Of a stretch of 16,023 nt of DNA, positions 1 through 7,271 are shown piece after piece; the first letter of the stretch is position 1; each line of letters begins with the position of its first letter. Below the pieces are notes generated by a model, which saw nothing but the letters and a program-made list of their open reading frames with translations, was not told the DNA's origin and made no database searches. This DNA comes from Candidatus Parcubacteria bacterium (GTDB lineage: Bacteria; Patescibacteriota; Minisyncoccia; Phycocordibacterales; UBA6065): NCBI GenBank assembly GCA_019661795.1, contig JAIFWQ010000003.1, positions 1 to 16,023 of the forward strand, in the 5' to 3' direction. Position numbers and translations under genes: made by a program.

Positions 1-2
1 AG

Positions 3-1466
3 AAGGTCGCCGAGACCGACGACACGATGATGACCGAATACCTCGAAGGCAAGGAATTCGACGTCCCTACGATCAAAAAGATGCTGCGCAAGGCGACATT
101 GGCCTGCAAGCTTTTCCCGGTGCTTACCGGTACGGCGCTTAAAAATAAGGGCGTTCAGCTCGTCCTCGACGCCGTCGTCGATTATCTGCCTTCGCCGCTC
201 GACATCCCTGCGGTCAAAGGCACCAATCCAGATACGGGCGAAGAAGTGCTCCGCCATGCGGACGACACGGAGCCTTTCGCGGCCCTCGCTTTCAAGCTCC
301 AGAACGATCCGTTCGTCGGACAGCTGACATTCTTCCGCGTCTATTCGGGAACCCTCGAAGCGGGCTCTTATATATACAATGCGACGACCGGCAAGAAAGA
401 GCGCCTTTCCCGCATCGTCCGCCTCCAGGCGAACAAGCGCGAAGAAGTGCAGAAAGTGTTCTCCGGCGAGATCGCCGCGGCCGTAGGACTCAAGGACGCT
501 CTCACGTCCCACACGCTCTGCGACGAGAATAATCCGATCATCCTCGAAGTCATCAAATTCATGGAGCCGGTCATATCCCTGCGCATCGAGCCTGCGACCA
601 AAGCCGACCAGGAGAAGATGGGAACCGCTCTCCGCAAGCTCGCGAACGAAGACCCTACGTTCCGCATCAGCTCGAACCCGGAAACGGGCGAGACCCTCAT
701 CGCGGGCATGGGCGAGCTCCATCTCGAGATCATGGTCGACCGCATGAAGCGCGAATTCGGCGTGAACGCGAACGTGGGCAAGCCGCAGGTCGCGTACCGA
801 GAGACCATTCTCGGAACGTCGGAGGCTGAGCACAAATACATCAAGCAGTCCGGAGGCAAAGGCCAGTACGGCCACGTCAAGATCGCTCTCAAGCCTCTTC
901 CTCCATTGGTGGAAGGCGAGAAGATCCCGAAGAACGTGTCGCGCTACGACGATTTCGAATTCATCAATTCGATCAAAGGAGGCGTCATCCCGAACGAATT
1001 CATTCCGGCCGTCGAAAAAGGCGTCCACGAAGCGATGGATCGCGGCATCGTCGCCGGATACAAGATGGTGAACATCTCCTGCGAACTCCTCTTCGGTTCC
1101 TATCACGACGTGGATTCGTCCGAGATCGCGTACAAGATCGCCGCTTCGATGGCGTTCCAGGAAGGCTGCAAGAGGGCGCGTCCGGTCATCCTCGAGCCGA
1201 TCATGAAGCTCGAAGTCGTCGCTCCGGAGAAATTCATGGGCGACATCACCGGATCCATCATGTCCAAACGAGGCATGATCGAAGGCACCAATCCGAAAGG
1301 CCAGGCGCTTTCCATCATCGCCAAAGTGCCTCTCTCCGAGATGTTCGGCTACACGACGGCGCTCCGTTCCATGACCTCCGGCCAGGGCAGCGCGCAGATG
1401 GAATTCGACCATTACGAGGTCGTTCCTCCGCACGTAGAGAAAGAGATCGTCGCGGCGAGGAAGTAG
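3..1466 (+). CDS. fusA: Elongation factor G, 5' end cut off by window edge
   Basis: EF-G is the cytoplasmic GTPase that moves tRNA and mRNA through the ribosome after peptide transfer and helps recycle ribosomes. The reading frame is open from base 3, so the first ATG at 27 is internal and roughly 200 N-terminal residues (most of the G domain) lie outside the window. What remains begins KVAETDD and carries the G5-type motif GTALKNKG. It is followed by domain II, the domain III segment GMGELHLEIMVDRMKREFGV, and the domain IV start VAYRETI with GGKGQYGHVKI and GSYHDVDSSE. Domain V contains EPIMKLEVVAPEKFMGDITG and AEMF-like SEMFGYTTALRS. It ends in FDHYEVVPPHVEKEIVAARK, as full-length family members do. 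It lies just upstream of tuf, the usual str-operon order. The tuf promoter starts 2 bp after its stop codon, so tuf can also be transcribed independently. Confidence 0.98.
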   Translation, partial: KVAETDDTMMTEYLEGKEFDVPTIKKMLRKATLACKLFPVLTGTALKNKGVQLVLDAVVDYLPSPLDIPAVKGTNPDTGEEVLRHADDTEPFAALAFKLQNDPFVGQLTFFRVYSGTLEAGSYIYNATTGKKERLSRIVRLQANKREEVQKVFSGEIAAAVGLKDALTSHTLCDENNPIILEVIKFMEPVISLRIEPATKADQEKMGTALRKLANEDPTFRISSNPETGETLIAGMGELHLEIMVDRMKREFGVNANVGKPQVAYRETILGTSEAEHKYIKQSGGKGQYGHVKIALKPLPPLVEGEKIPKNVSRYDDFEFINSIKGGVIPNEFIPAVEKGVHEAMDRGIVAGYKMVNISCELLFGSYHDVDSSEIAYKIAASMAFQEGCKRARPVILEPIMKLEVVAPEKFMGDITGSIMSKRGMIEGTNPKGQALSIIAKVPLSEMFGYTTALRSMTSGQGSAQMEFDHYEVVPPHVEKEIVAARK

Positions 1467-1468
1467 GT

Positions 1469-1497
1469 TTGACTTTGCCTCTTCCATTGATTATGAT
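1469..1497 (+). promoter_or_regulatory. Promoter for tuf-rpsJ
   Basis: A -35 box TTGACT (1469-1474) and a -10 box TATGAT (1492-1497) are separated by exactly 17 bp, close to the sigma-70 consensus. It starts right after the fusA stop codon. Transcription would begin near 1504, giving a leader of about 120 nt before tuf. The first 12 bases, TTGACTTTGCCT, recur exactly in the promoter at 3289. Confidence 0.8.
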
Positions 1498-1503
1498 GGA
1501 CTT

Positions 1504-1627
1504 CACGCATTTTGCGCGCTTTTTTCAATTGATTGAGAGAAGCTTTAAAAGCTTAGAACTTTAATTCGTAAGCGTTCCGGACCTGCAACCTTCTCGCGCG
1601 CAGATCCAGGCAGCTTACAAGAAAACT
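1504..1627 (+). promoter_or_regulatory. Long 5' leader of tuf
   Basis: This is about 124 nt of untranslated leader. Near its start a small 4-bp hairpin (CGCA/TGCG, 1506-1516) is followed by CGC and six T residues (1520-1525). An odd-centred inverted repeat AAGCTTT-A-AAAGCTT lies at 1540-1554. No Shine-Dalgarno motif precedes the tuf ATG; the last bases are CAAGAAAACT. A regulatory role is inferred only from length and structure. Confidence 0.4.
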
Positions 1628-2824
<1,197 letters not shown>

Positions 2825-2826
2825 AA

Positions 2827-3216
2827 ATGCCTACCGCTCCGAAAAAATCAGAGAAAGCTACAGCTCCGAAGAAAGCTTCGGCGGCCAAGGCCGCGAAAGC
2901 CGCAGACGCGACGCCTCGATTGAGGATCCGCGTCCGCGCGTACGAGAACAAGATCCTCGACGCTTCGGTCAAGCAGATCATAGACACCGCCCTCCGCTAC
3001 GACGTAGAGGTCGTCGGACCGGTGCCTCTGCCTACGGAGATCAAGAAATATACGGTGAACCGCTCGTCGTTCGTCTACAAGAATGCGCGAGAACAGTTCG
3101 AGATGCGAGTGCACAAGCGCCTCATCGATATATTGAATCCGAACGCCAAGATCATCGAAGCCCTTACGAATATGTCATTGCCTTCCGGCGTGAACATCGA
3201 CGTGAAGATGATCTAA
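2827..3216 (+). CDS. rpsJ: 30S ribosomal protein S10 (uS10) with basic N-terminal tail
   Basis: S10 is a small-subunit head protein and the partner of NusB in antitermination. The conserved domain runs from about residue 31 (LRIRVRAYENKILDASVKQI) to the end (SLPSGVNIDVKMI) and includes the loop segment VGPVPLPTEIKKYTVNRSSFVYKNAREQFEMR. It is preceded by about 30 residues rich in Ala and Lys (PKKSEKATAPKKASAAKAAK) that usual S10 proteins of about 102-105 residues lack. The ATG at 2827 lies 2 bp after the tuf stop, with no Shine-Dalgarno motif, so translation is probably coupled to tuf. A strong terminator follows at 3231. S10 is therefore expressed with tuf and is physically separated from the rest of the S10 operon, which resumes at 4386. 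Confidence 0.97.
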   Translation: MPTAPKKSEKATAPKKASAAKAAKAADATPRLRIRVRAYENKILDASVKQIIDTALRYDVEVVGPVPLPTEIKKYTVNRSSFVYKNAREQFEMRVHKRLIDILNPNAKIIEALTNMSLPSGVNIDVKMI

Positions 3217-3230
3217 CGCCCAAAAGGGCA

Positions 3231-3258
3231 GAAAAAGCCGCCTTACGGCGGCTTTTTC
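3231..3258 (+). terminator. Intrinsic terminator after rpsJ
   Basis: GAAAAAGCCGCC pairs with GGCGGCTTTTTC around a TTAC loop, a perfect 12-bp stem including the A/T part. The T-run lies in the 3' arm. It begins 14 bp after the rpsJ stop and ends the tuf-rpsJ unit. Confidence 0.93.
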
Positions 3259-3288
3259 TTGCTTTGACCTCCTCTTCTCGGGCGCGGA

Positions 3289-3316
3289 TTGACTTTGCCT
3301 GCCCATGAAGTAGCCT
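3289..3316 (+). promoter_or_regulatory. Promoter for the small unknown gene
   Basis: TTGACT (3289-3294) is followed after 16 bp by TAGCCT (3311-3316), a weak -10 box. The -35 side is a 12-base exact copy (TTGACTTTGCCT) of the tuf promoter. Transcription starting around 3323 would leave only about 10 nt, just enough to hold the GGAGG at 3324-3328. Confidence 0.55.
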
Positions 3317-3332
3317 AGCCTCCGGAGGCACT

Positions 3333-3635
3333 ATGATATTCATCGCATCGATACTCGAACCGTACCTGACCGAAGAGAGGAACGTCGCGTGGAGGCCGCC
3401 TTTGCCCTGCATCATCCTAGCCGACGATCAAAAGAAGGCTGTAGAAGCCTTGCAGGGAAGATTTTGGATCCGGGTCCCGGAGATAGAGCTGAAGCTTTGC
3501 CGGCAGTATCCGGACTGGAAAGAAGGGGATTATTACGAAGTAACCCTCGTTCCGGTGCCCGAAGGCTTTTTGGGTGCTATTCCGGTCTTTAGCCTTATCG
3601 CGAACACGAAGCGCCCTCTTCGCTTGCATATCTGA
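3333..3635 (+). CDS. Small protein of unknown function
   Basis: I do not recognise this 100-residue protein. It starts MIFIASILEPYLTEERNV and has a tryptophan- and proline-containing middle (WRPPLPCIILADDQKKA, then GRFWIRVPEIELKL) and an acidic DWKEGDYYEV stretch. It ends in hydrophobic and basic residues (IPVFSLIANTKRPLRLHI). No signal peptide or clear membrane segment is visible. It is convincing as a real gene because a promoter-like element (3289), the only clear Shine-Dalgarno site in the window (GGAGG, 4 nt before the ATG) and an intrinsic terminator 3 nt after the stop codon all fit it exactly. It sits alone between rpsJ and the ORF6N gene, inside what is normally the continuous S10 operon. 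Confidence 0.75.
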   Translation: MIFIASILEPYLTEERNVAWRPPLPCIILADDQKKAVEALQGRFWIRVPEIELKLCRQYPDWKEGDYYEVTLVPVPEGFLGAIPVFSLIANTKRPLRLHI

Positions 3636-3638
3636 TCC

Positions 3639-3674
3639 AGCGCCCGTCTCTATGGATGGGCGCTTTTTATTTTT
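3639..3674 (+). terminator. Intrinsic terminator after the small unknown gene
   Basis: AGCGCCCGTC (3639-3648) pairs with GATGGGCGCT (3655-3664) with one G-T wobble and a 6-nt loop. It is followed by TTTTTATTTTT. It shows that the in-frame ATG at 3574, upstream of this hairpin, cannot be the start of the next gene. Confidence 0.92.
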
Positions 3675-3705
3675 CCTTTATCTCTCGTTTGTTAGAGTTC
3701 TCTCT

Positions 3706-4245
3706 ATGGAAAAGAAGAGAGAAATATCGGCGATCGAGCCCGCGCATATCGGCCAGCATATCTTTATCGTTCGCGGACAAAAGGTGATAATTGATTCAGA
3801 TCTGGCCCAGCTCTATCAAGTATCGACCAAACAATTAAATCAACAGATAAAACGTAATAGAGAGCGATTCCCGTCAGATTTCATGTTTCAGCTTTCTCTC
3901 GAAGAAGCGGAATCGTTAGACCGGTCACAAATTGTGACCGGTTCCGGGAAGCATCGAAATCCCCGTTTTAGGCCATATGTCTTCACCGAGCACGGAGTAG
4001 CGATGCTCTCATCGGTTCTAAAAAGCGAGCGAGCCGTTCAGATGAGCATATTCATCGTCCGCGCGTTCATAAAGCTCCGTGAAATGCTCGCGACCCACAA
4101 AGATCTCGCCCGAAAGATAGAAGATCTGGAACGCGCGCAAAGGGAGCAGGGCGATCAGCTCGCCGCCGTCTATTCGATCGTCAAACAGCTCATCGACTAT
4201 CCCGCGAAAGAGCCGAAACCCATCGGTTTTCAGACAAAACCCTGA
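3706..4245 (+). CDS. ORF6N-domain DNA-binding protein
   Basis: ORF6N domains are putative DNA-binding domains common in phage and mobile-element proteins and also in bacterial chromosomes. From the ATG at 3706 the protein has 179 residues. The ORF6N domain spans about 14-105, with VIIDSDLAQLYQVSTKQLNQQIKRN, RFPSDFMFQLSLEE and RPYVFTEHGVAMLSSVL. A helical segment (SIFIVRAFIKLREMLA) follows, then a probable coiled coil (133-165) and a C-terminal KPIGF motif. Length and motifs fit a complete family member. This start is chosen because the longer in-frame ORF from 3574 crosses a terminator. No Shine-Dalgarno site is seen (TTCTCTCT precedes the ATG). Codons are more A/T-rich than in neighbouring genes, for example CAATTAAATCAACAG, suggesting transfer from outside. 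A perfect palindrome lies inside it at 3920-3942. Its target and role are unknown; autoregulation is possible. Confidence 0.85.
   Translation: MEKKREISAIEPAHIGQHIFIVRGQKVIIDSDLAQLYQVSTKQLNQQIKRNRERFPSDFMFQLSLEEAESLDRSQIVTGSGKHRNPRFRPYVFTEHGVAMLSSVLKSERAVQMSIFIVRAFIKLREMLATHKDLARKIEDLERAQREQGDQLAAVYSIVKQLIDYPAKEPKPIGFQTKP
3920..3942. repeat. Perfect palindrome inside the ORF6N gene
   Basis: Arms ACCGGTCACAA (3920-3930) and TTGTGACCGGT (3932-3942) are exact reverse complements around a single central A. The stretch encodes DRSQIVTG (residues 72-79). Its symmetry suits a dimeric DNA-binding protein, but that is inference; as RNA it would need to open its centre to make a loop. Confidence 0.8.
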
Positions 4246-4268
4246 TTTCCGCACCTGATCGGCCCAAT

Positions 4269-4297
4269 TTGCATTATTTCTGCCTTTCCTGTAGTAT
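4269..4297 (+). promoter_or_regulatory. Promoter for the rplC-rplD-rplW-rplB unit
   Basis: TTGCAT (4269-4274) and TAGTAT (4292-4297) are separated by 17 bp. The -10 box is identical to the one at 10629. Transcription would begin near 4304. The ORF6N gene ends at 4245 without a clear terminator, so some read-through into this unit is possible. Confidence 0.7.
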
Positions 4298-4307
4298 CTC
4301 CCTCACG

Positions 4308-4327
4308 AGAAGCAGAGCTTCTTTTTT
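4308..4327 (+). promoter_or_regulatory. Attenuator-like hairpin in the rplC leader
   Basis: AGAAGC (4308-4313) pairs with GCTTCT (4317-4322) around AGA, and the T-run continues to 4327. It lies only a few bases after the predicted transcription start and about 60 nt before rplC. It could be an attenuator, or a terminator for transcripts coming from ORF6N. The rest of the leader to 4385 shows no other strong structure. Confidence 0.5.
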
Positions 4328-4385
4328 AGTTTATAAGAGATTTTAGAGAGCCTACGGAGCCTCACGTTCCGCGCTCGACCACACC

Positions 4386-5012
4386 ATGAAGAAATTCATC
4401 CTTGGCACGAAAAAGTCCATGATCCAGGTCTTCGACGCCGACGGCCGCGCCTACCCGGCGACGGTCCTTTCGGCGGGCCCGGTCACGGTCACGCAGGTAA
4501 AGACGATAGAAAGGGACGGATATGCGGCCCTTCAGGTCGGATTCGGCGAACAGAAAGAGCAGAGGCTCTCGAAAGCGGTCAAAGGCCACCTCAAAACGCT
4601 CGGCAATTTCCGCCATCTTAGCGAATTCTGCGTATCGTCCGATGAAATGGCTAAATACAAGCTCGGCGACAAAGTCGACCTTTCCGCATTCGCCGCAGGC
4701 GATATGGTGAGCGTCAGATCGCAGTCGAAAGGCAAGGGTTTCCAAGGCGCCGTTAAAAGGCACCATTTCAAAGGCGGTTCCCGCACCCACGGCCAGAAGC
4801 ATTCCGAGCGCGAAGTCGGTTCCATCAACGGCGGAGGCCGCGTGGGTTCGGGCCGCGTCGCCAAAGGCAAGCGCATGCCGGGAAGAATGGGCGGCGACAT
4901 GGTCACCGTCAAGAATCTCAAGGTCCTTCAGGTCCGCCCGGAGACCAACGAGCTCGTAGTTCACGGATCCCTTCCTGGTCGAAAGGGAGCTCTCGTAACG
5001 ATCGTCGCATAA
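4386..5012 (+). CDS. rplC: 50S ribosomal protein L3 (uL3)
   Basis: L3 is an early-assembly 50S protein that reaches towards the peptidyl-transferase centre. The 208 residues match family size. It starts MKKFILGTKKSMIQVFDADG, the usual bacterial opening (G-K-K-GMTQ-like). It carries VSVRSQSKGKGFQGAVKRHHFKGG, then the extended-loop region with SREVG-like EREVGSINGGGRVGSGRV and KGKRMPGRMGGDMVTVKNLKV, where the canonical sequence has MAGxMG. No Shine-Dalgarno motif; the ATG follows CGACCACACC. It is the first gene of the unit driven from 4269, where rpsJ would normally come first. rplD starts 13 bp after its stop. Confidence 0.97.
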   Translation: MKKFILGTKKSMIQVFDADGRAYPATVLSAGPVTVTQVKTIERDGYAALQVGFGEQKEQRLSKAVKGHLKTLGNFRHLSEFCVSSDEMAKYKLGDKVDLSAFAAGDMVSVRSQSKGKGFQGAVKRHHFKGGSRTHGQKHSEREVGSINGGGRVGSGRVAKGKRMPGRMGGDMVTVKNLKVLQVRPETNELVVHGSLPGRKGALVTIVA

Positions 5013-5025
5013 TTTCAATACCATC

Positions 5026-5730
5026 ATGAAAACTCCAACCACAAAGACGGCGAAGACGGTGAAAAAGACGATGGAAGCTTCCATCTACGACATGAAGGGC
5101 GCGCAGGTAGGCAGCGCGACGCTCTCTGACAAGGCTTTCGGCCAGGCGTGGAACGCCGACCTCGTCCATCAGGTCATGCTGTCGATGATGTCGACCGCTC
5201 GCCAGCCGATCGCTCATACCAAGACCCGCGGCGAAGTTCGCGGAGGAGGCAAGAAGCCATGGAGGCAGAAGGGAACCGGCCGCGCCCGACACGGATCGAC
5301 CCGATCGCCGCTCTGGGTCGGCGGAGGCGTCGCCCACGGACCTCGCAACGACAAGAATTATGATCGAAAGATCAACAAGACCATGAAAGCCAAGGCTTTC
5401 CTCGTAGCCCTTTCGAAGAAATGGAAGGATGGCGAAGTGCTCTTCGTCGACTCTCTCTCGTTCAAGACGCCGAAGACGGCCGAGGCTCGCGCTTCGCTCG
5501 TCGCTCTCGCCAAAACCAAGGGCTTTGAAAGGCTCGCGACCAAGCCGAAGAACGCCGCGTTCATCGCTCTCGCCAAGAAAGACGCGAACGTCGAAAAGAG
5601 CTTCAGGAACATCGGTTCTGTCGTCGTCGACGAAACGCGAAACATGAACCTCCTCGATCTTCTCCGGCATACGTTCATCGTGATCGAAAATCCGGTCGAA
5701 TCCGTCAAGGTTATCGAAAATAAGATCTAA
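5026..5730 (+). CDS. rplD: 50S ribosomal protein L4 (uL4)
   Basis: L4 lines the nascent-peptide tunnel with L22 and in some bacteria represses its own operon. The signature loop is clear: TRGEVRGGGKKPWRQKGTGR followed by ARHGSTRSPLWVGGGVAHGP. The C-terminal half (EVLFVDSLSFKTPKTAEA to LLDLLRHTFIVIENPVESVKVIE) forms the usual Rossmann-like body. The 234 residues include about 15 Lys/Thr-rich residues (KTPTTKTAKTVKKT) before the conserved MEASIYDMKG, so Met16 (5071) is an alternative start. The ATG at 5026 is preferred because it lies 13 bp after rplC, like other spacings here. The spacer is free of G (TTTCAATACCATC) and has no Shine-Dalgarno motif. Confidence 0.96.
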   Translation: MKTPTTKTAKTVKKTMEASIYDMKGAQVGSATLSDKAFGQAWNADLVHQVMLSMMSTARQPIAHTKTRGEVRGGGKKPWRQKGTGRARHGSTRSPLWVGGGVAHGPRNDKNYDRKINKTMKAKAFLVALSKKWKDGEVLFVDSLSFKTPKTAEARASLVALAKTKGFERLATKPKNAAFIALAKKDANVEKSFRNIGSVVVDETRNMNLLDLLRHTFIVIENPVESVKVIENKI

Positions 5731-5734
5731 ATTT

Positions 5735-6208
5735 ATGTCTCTATTCGGAAAAAAGACCAGGATAAACGACTCGTCCGCTGAAAAAGCGGAAGCGACGAAG
5801 GGCGCGCTCGCGAAAAAGCAGTCAGCGAAGGCTTCGGCCAAGGCCGTCGCTCTCCCAAAGGCTGAAAAGAAAGCCGAGGAGAAGTCGAAGAGCCAGAACG
5901 AGAAGCGCGCGGCTGCGGCCCAGGGCGTATCGTTCCCGAAAGGCTCCGCTGTCATCAAGCCTCGCATCACCGAAAAGGCAGGACTCCTTTCCCAGAAGGG
6001 CGTATACACGTTCGACGTTCAGATATCGGCGAATTCGAAACAGATCGCGGCCGCTATCGCTGACGCGTACAAAGTGACGCCGGTCAGGGTGTCTGTCGCT
6101 CCGATCAAATCGAAAACTATGTTCGCGCGCGGCAAGGCGGGCAAGACGGTCGCCGGCAAGAAAGCCTACGTCTACCTCAAAAAGGGCGAGACCATAGAGT
6201 TCATATAA
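5735..6208 (+). CDS. rplW: 50S ribosomal protein L23 (uL23) with long N-terminal extension
   Basis: L23 sits at the tunnel exit and is the docking site for trigger factor and SRP. The conserved domain starts only around residue 72 (AVIKPRITEKAGLLSQKGVYTFDVQ) and ends with AYVYLKKGETIEFI. It includes the loop MFARGKAGKTVAGKKA that reaches into the tunnel. The first 70 residues are Ala-, Lys- and Glu-rich and probably unfolded. They begin MSLFGKKT, almost the same as the start of S17 in this window (MSIFSKKT). Typical L23 has about 95-100 residues; this has 157. The start is the first ATG after rplD, 4 bp past its stop, and no internal Met lies between it and the domain. Confidence 0.95.
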   Translation: MSLFGKKTRINDSSAEKAEATKGALAKKQSAKASAKAVALPKAEKKAEEKSKSQNEKRAAAAQGVSFPKGSAVIKPRITEKAGLLSQKGVYTFDVQISANSKQIAAAIADAYKVTPVRVSVAPIKSKTMFARGKAGKTVAGKKAYVYLKKGETIEFI

Positions 6209-6223
6209 TCCAACATCAACGCC

Positions 6224-7078
6224 ATGAAATCATATAGACCAACGAGCCCGGGTCGCAGGCAGATGCAGACCATCAACTTCAAGGAATACATCACTAAAAA
6301 GGATCCCGAGAAGTCCCTCACCTACGGCAGGAAGCGCGATGTGGGCCGAAACAGCCAGGGTCGCGTCACCGTGCGCCATAAGGGCGGCGGCCACAAGCGC
6401 CTCTTCCGAGACGTGTCGTTCATGTACGACAAGAAAGACATTCCGGCTACCATAAAATCCGTCGAATACGATCCGAACCGATCAGGCTTCATCGGCCTCG
6501 CGGCATACCGCGACGGCGAGCGCCGATACGTCCTCCTTCCGAAGGGCGTCAAACCGGGCACGACCATCGCTGCTGGCGCGAATGCGCCTCTCCAGCCGGG
6601 AAACGCGCTTCCTTTGAAGAAGGTCCCTGTCGGCACGTTCATCTATAATATCGAGCTCAAGCCTCATGGCGGAGCGAAGACCGCGCGCGCCGCGGGCATA
6701 TTCGCCCAGGTCATCGGTAACGACGGCGGCTACTCCATGATCAAAATGCCTTCGACCGAAATCCGCCGCGTGCATGAAGAATGCTATGCGACCATCGGCC
6801 AGGTATCGAACGACGAGCACTGGCTCGTGAATTCAGGCAAGGCAGGCCGATCGCGCTGGCTCGGCATCAGGCCGACCGTCCGCGGAACCGCCCAGAACCC
6901 TGTGGACCACCCATACGGCGGAGGCGAAGGACGCCAGGGACGCGGCCTCCGAAGGCTCAAGACCCGCTGGGGCAAGCCGGCAGGCAAGGGCCAGAAGACC
7001 CGAACCCCGAAGAAGTACTCGAACGTCTTCATCGTCTCGAGGCGCAAAGTAGGAAAGGACCGAAACTCGATCCAATAG
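6224..7078 (+). CDS. rplB: 50S ribosomal protein L2 (uL2)
   Basis: L2 is needed for subunit joining and peptidyl-transferase assembly. The 284 residues fit the family (about 275). It starts MKSYRPTSPGRRQM, and GRNSQGRVTVRHKGGGHKR is the N-terminal RNA-binding signature. NIELKPHGGAKTARAAG and RWLGIRPTVRGTAQNPVDHP follow. The functionally important His of NPVDH is present, but the next His of the common DHPHGGGEG is Tyr here (DHPYGGGEG). The C-terminus KTRTPKKYSNVFIVSRRK is typical. The spacer before the ATG is CCAACATCAACGCC, with no Shine-Dalgarno motif. A strong terminator directly after the stop separates it from rpsS, a split not usual in the S10 operon. Confidence 0.98.
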   Translation: MKSYRPTSPGRRQMQTINFKEYITKKDPEKSLTYGRKRDVGRNSQGRVTVRHKGGGHKRLFRDVSFMYDKKDIPATIKSVEYDPNRSGFIGLAAYRDGERRYVLLPKGVKPGTTIAAGANAPLQPGNALPLKKVPVGTFIYNIELKPHGGAKTARAAGIFAQVIGNDGGYSMIKMPSTEIRRVHEECYATIGQVSNDEHWLVNSGKAGRSRWLGIRPTVRGTAQNPVDHPYGGGEGRQGRGLRRLKTRWGKPAGKGQKTRTPKKYSNVFIVSRRKVGKDRNSIQ

Positions 7079-7084
7079 ACCGCA

Positions 7085-7112
7085 CAAAATCGCCCCATCA
7101 GGGGCGATTTTG
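7085..7112 (+). terminator. Intrinsic terminator after rplB
   Basis: CAAAATCGCCCC pairs perfectly with GGGGCGATTTTG over 12 bp around an ATCA loop. It starts 6 bp after the rplB stop and ends the rplC-rplB unit. The A/T halves would let it work on both strands. Confidence 0.9.
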
Positions 7113-7131
7113 CTGGGAACCGCTTAAATAT

Positions 7132-7159
7132 TTGACTTTATATAGCCTTCTGCTAGGAT
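7132..7159 (+). promoter_or_regulatory. Promoter for the rpsS unit
   Basis: TTGACT (7132-7137) and TAGGAT (7154-7159) have a 16-bp spacer. TG two bases before the -10 box (TGC-TAGGAT) makes it an extended -10. Transcription would begin near 7166, about 105 nt before rpsS. Confidence 0.7.
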
Positions 7160-7165
7160 ATCCAC

Positions 7166-7271
7166 ACCAGCTCGTAAGTAGGCACTATGTCAAAAGCTAG
7201 GTATAGACCTAGTTTTTGTTTTCCGTCAGTCGTCATAGCGACTATAGCCTAGCCGCCCGAGCTCGATTTAT
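7166..7271 (+). promoter_or_regulatory. rpsS leader with terminator-like hairpin
   Basis: AAAAGCTAGGT (7192-7202) pairs with ACCTAGTTTTT (7207-7217) around ATAG, with one G-T wobble, and is followed by GTTTT. This is a good intrinsic terminator placed inside the leader, about 26 nt after the predicted start of transcription. A short ORF (7187-7252) overlaps it, so ribosomes translating that ORF could open the hairpin. Together they resemble a transcription attenuator controlling the S19-L5 genes. The mechanism is inferred. Confidence 0.5.
7187..7252 (+). CDS. Possible 21-residue leader peptide
   Basis: ATG at 7187 opens a 21-codon frame beginning MSKARYRPSF and ending in TAG at 7250-7252, 19 nt before rpsS. 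Its first third covers the leader hairpin at 7192-7217. The bases AGGCACTATG at its start are identical to those at the start of the small gene at 3333. There is only a weak AGG upstream. No function or homology is recognised, and chance is quite possible. Confidence 0.2.
   Translation: MSKARYRPSFCFPSVVIATIA

Noticed and set aside
3574..3705. Longer N-terminus for the ORF6N protein from ATG 3574
   Set aside because: It overlaps the end of the small unknown gene and passes through a strong terminator; family homology starts after 3706.
4225..4241. Hairpin GGTTTT/AAAACC at the end of the ORF6N gene
   Set aside because: It has no following T-run and competes with another pairing (AAACC with GGTTT), so I do not call it a terminator.
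4918..6009. A 363-codon minus-strand ORF opposite L3, L4 and L23
   Set aside because: It crosses three real genes on the other strand and has no recognisable domain, so it is a codon-bias shadow.
6781..7200. A 139-codon + strand ORF running from within L2 past its end
   Set aside because: It overlaps L2 in another frame, runs through the terminator and promoter, and its protein is a low-complexity Arg/Pro-rich translation.
7219..7248. Second rpsS promoter (TTTTCC with TATAGC)
   Set aside because: The -35 matches only half the consensus at an 18-bp spacing; a better promoter lies at 7132.
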